A stretch of DNA of 6,864 bases from Ferroglobus sp. (GTDB lineage: Archaea; Halobacteriota; Archaeoglobi; Archaeoglobales; Archaeoglobaceae). Both the position numbers and the translations under genes were made by a program. Below the pieces are notes generated by a model. The model was not told the DNA's origin, did not search any database, and saw nothing but the letters and a program-made list of their open reading frames with translations. The stretch lies in NCBI GenBank assembly GCA_015523665.1, contig WAJX01000067.1, positions 1-6,864 of the forward strand. Direction: 5' to 3'. Each line of letters starts with the position of its first letter. Position 1 is the first letter of the stretch. Positions 4,808 through 6,864 of the stretch are shown one piece after another.

Positions 4808-6864
4808 TTATCCCACCTTAATGAGTATATTACCATACTCATCAACCCTACAACTCATTCTTGGATATACAACGATGGTTGAACCATGATCGAGTATTAT
4901 ACAGGGACCTTTCTCTTTAAATCCGACATAAAGATTTTTTCTGAGAAATATTGGAGTCTCTATTTTTTCTGGATAGCCATTGATATCAAATATCGCCTCT
5001 CTTCTATCGAATTCTACTCCATTTCCTTTTGGAGGGTTTGAATAAGGTGGGGATTCTCTGGAACATAAAACAGTCATTCTTAAATTGACTATCTCTATTT
5101 CTCCACCTTTGATAGCATATCCATATTTAATTTCATGCATTCTATAAAATTCTTCAACAGCTCTACTCATATCATTTGGGTATGGTATGTTTATCTCATA
5201 GCTCTGACCTCTATACCTCATATCGAGTGATGGTAAGAAGATAGCTTTATCAGCTTCAACACCTTGTTCCATGAGCTCTTTTTCTCCGAGCTCTCTAAAT
5301 TCGATAAATATCTCCTCTATCTTATCTTTAACTTTTTCTTCAGCTTTTAAAAGCACAGATTTTGAATAATCCAGTTTTATGTCAGAAACTAAGAGTCCAA
5401 AAGCTGAAAAAACTCCTGGATAATTTGGAACTATAACTTCATGAACTCCAAGCTCTTTTGCTAAAATTCCTGCATGCATAGGACCTGCTCCACCGTATGA
5501 AATTAGCTTAAAATCGGCTGGATCGTATCCTTTTTCAACAGATATAACCTTCAAAGCTCTTATCATGTTTGAGTTTGTAACACTCCAAACTCCTATGAGG
5601 AAAGATTCCAAATCCATAGAGATCTTTTTTGAAAATTTCTCAGCTTCTTTAAGAGCCATATCTCTATTTAATTTTATTCCTTTTGCAATCTCGTCAGTTA
5701 AAAGGAGTTTTTCATGAAGATAACCAAGAAGTAAGTTAGCATCAGTTACAGTAAAATCTTTTCCACCTCTTCCATAACATATAGGCCCAGGATTAGATCC
5801 TGCGGATCTTGGACCAACTCTTAGAGCTCCTCCCTCGTCGATCCAAGCTATACTTCCACCTCCTGCACCTATGGTTGCGATCTCTATCATCGGGATTTTA
5901 ATCGGATAACCATCTATCAACCCTTCAGAAGTCCAAGAGGGGAGACCATTTACTATAGATGAAACATCTGTACTAGTTCCTCCCATATCGAATGTGAGAA
6001 GATTCCTCTCTCCGAGTAGATCTCCTAAAAACTTTGAAGCTGCTACTCCTCCTGCTGGTCCAGAGAGTACCATATATACCGGTTTTTTTCTTGCATTCTC
6101 AGCTTTCACAACTCCACCATTAGATTGCATTACGTAAAAATCACCGATTCCAAGTCTTGATAGAGCATTTTCCATATTTTTCAGATATCTCTTTACAATT
6201 GGCTTTATGTATGCATCTAAAACAGTTGTACTCATTCTCTCATATTCTCTTATTTCGGGGAGAATCTCTACTGATGTTGAGATATCTATCTTTAATTCAT
6301 TTTCTAAGATTTCTTTAACCCTTTTTTCATGGTTGGGATATATGAAAGAGAATAAAAGAACAACTGCTACTGATTCAACGCCCTCTCTCCTAAGCTGATG
6401 AGCAATTTTTTTAACATCATCATCTTTCAATTCTTTAATCACTTTTCCATCTTTATTTACTCTCTCTTCGACTTCGAATCTGAGATTTCTTGGGACTAAG
6501 GGTTTTGGACGTGTAGCATAAAAATCATATAAGGCTGGTCTATTTTGTCTTCCAATCTCTATAACATCTCTAAAACCGTTAGTTGTTATTAATGCTGTTT
6601 TTGCACCTTTTCTTTCGAGTATCGTATTTGTTGCTATTGTACTAGCGTGTGTGAAGATTATATTATTGTTTTTTGTTTTCATTAGTATATTTTTATTATT
6701 ATTCTTGTTTTCATTTATTGTAACATCTAACTCTTCTTTCAAAAAATTAAATCCAAGTTCTACAGCTTTTTCAGGATTATCTGGAGTTGAAAAAATTTTA
6801 AAAGTTTTAATCTTTCTTCCATTAAAATAAACAAAATCCGTGAAAGTTCCACCCACATCAGTTC
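4808..6864 (-). CDS. hyuA: hydantoinase/oxoprolinase family protein, subunit A (5'-truncated by window edge)
   Basis: The ATP-using HyuA subunit, almost complete. The frame stays open to the right edge. The first visible residues are (G/R)-TDVGGTFTDF, the N-terminal phosphate-binding motif of the family, so the true start should be only a few codons outside. The GTG at 6854-6856 is the internal Val of this motif and not a start. Numbering from that Val: Hydant_A_N domain about 1-200, with HASTIATNTILERKG (70-84); Hydantoinase_A domain about 210-500, with SNGG (245-248), LSGPAGGVAASK (264-275), the second phosphate motif TFDMGGTSTDVS (288-299), IGAGGGSIAW (329-338) and SYGGAGPMHA (453-462), the adenosine-side motif of the ASKHA ATPase fold; then a C-terminal beta-rich domain to 682. 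It should couple ATP hydrolysis to activation of a cyclic amide or a ketone/bicarbonate pair for HyuB. An Asn/Lys-rich insert (about 46-66) is unusual. The promoter lies outside the window. Confidence 0.94.
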   Translation of the reverse strand, partial: TDVGGTFTDFVYFNGRKIKTFKIFSTPDNPEKAVELGFNFLKEELDVTINENKNNNKNILMKTKNNNIIFTHASTIATNTILERKGAKTALITTNGFRDVIEIGRQNRPALYDFYATRPKPLVPRNLRFEVEERVNKDGKVIKELKDDDVKKIAHQLRREGVESVAVVLLFSFIYPNHEKRVKEILENELKIDISTSVEILPEIREYERMSTTVLDAYIKPIVKRYLKNMENALSRLGIGDFYVMQSNGGVVKAENARKKPVYMVLSGPAGGVAASKFLGDLLGERNLLTFDMGGTSTDVSSIVNGLPSWTSEGLIDGYPIKIPMIEIATIGAGGGSIAWIDEGGALRVGPRSAGSNPGPICYGRGGKDFTVTDANLLLGYLHEKLLLTDEIAKGIKLNRDMALKEAEKFSKKISMDLESFLIGVWSVTNSNMIRALKVISVEKGYDPADFKLISYGGAGPMHAGILAKELGVHEVIVPNYPGVFSAFGLLVSDIKLDYSKSVLLKAEEKVKDKIEEIFIEFRELGEKELMEQGVEADKAIFLPSLDMRYRGQSYEINIPYPNDMSRAVEEFYRMHEIKYGYAIKGGEIEIVNLRMTVLCSRESPPYSNPPKGNGVEFDRREAIFDINGYPEKIETPIFLRKNLYVGFKEKGPCIILDHGSTIVVYPRMSCRVDEYGNILIKVG
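4811..4819 (-). promoter_or_regulatory. ribosome binding site of hyuB, inside the end of hyuA
   Basis: The minus strand reads AAGGTGGGA; AGGTG lies 6 nt ahead of the hyuB ATG at 4805-4807 and also encodes the last residues of HyuA. It supports this ATG and tight coupling of the two subunits. Confidence 0.6.

Noticed and set aside
6207..6398. 63-codon plus-strand open frame
   Set aside because: It is antisense to conserved hyuA sequence, with no ribosome binding site or motif.
1..6864. CRISPR arrays, tRNA/rRNA genes, insertion sequences or defence systems
   Set aside because: I saw no spaced direct repeats, tRNA-like folds, transposase motifs or known defence proteins; the genes are metabolic or of unclear housekeeping type.

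Overview
The window looks like a piece of an A+T-rich, probably thermophilic archaeal (euryarchaeal) chromosome. The evidence is a short archaeal-type lumazine synthase resembling methanogen and Archaeoglobus versions, proteins rich in Lys/Glu/Ile, TATA-like boxes about 25 nt ahead of leaderless-looking starts, and GGAGG-type ribosome binding sites only at genes inside operons. An Archaeoglobales-like or Methanococcales-like source is my best guess from protein resemblance; it is not established. All six well-supported genes lie on the minus strand, so the region reads from right to left.

Right half (4808-6864 and 3149-4807): hyuA and hyuB, the two subunits of an ATP-dependent hydantoinase/5-oxoprolinase/acetophenone-carboxylase family enzyme. 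The hyuA stop codon is directly followed by the hyuB ATG. hyuA runs off the right edge by only a few codons, and its true start is outside the window. A 116-bp spacer that is about 90% A+T (3033-3148) then separates this pair from the next gene and probably holds the hyuAB terminator and promoter elements.

Middle (2478-2987): a two-part protein with an N-terminal GCN5-related acetyltransferase domain of the small Gtt1/NATD1-like kind and a C-terminal domain of unknown function with a CxxC pair. Next comes a tight three-gene cluster: ribH (lumazine synthase, 2010-2441), a class I PLP aminotransferase overlapping it by 20 bp (860-2029), and 22 bp later a single-domain KaiC/RecA-like P-loop ATPase (190-837). 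ribH makes the riboflavin precursor. The metabolic or regulatory roles of the other two are not set by the sequence, but the spacing implies co-transcription and coupled translation.

Left end (1-189): A+T-rich and without a convincing gene. It holds a 12-bp tandem duplication, a T-rich tract on the plus strand, and a very short open plus-strand frame at the edge that may be the end of a convergent gene. There are no rRNA, tRNA, CRISPR or mobile-element features. The most interesting items are the acetyltransferase/CxxC fusion, the KaiC-like ATPase without the usual glutamate pair, and the ribH-aminotransferase-ATPase cluster. I do not see a clear new defence or mobile system here.
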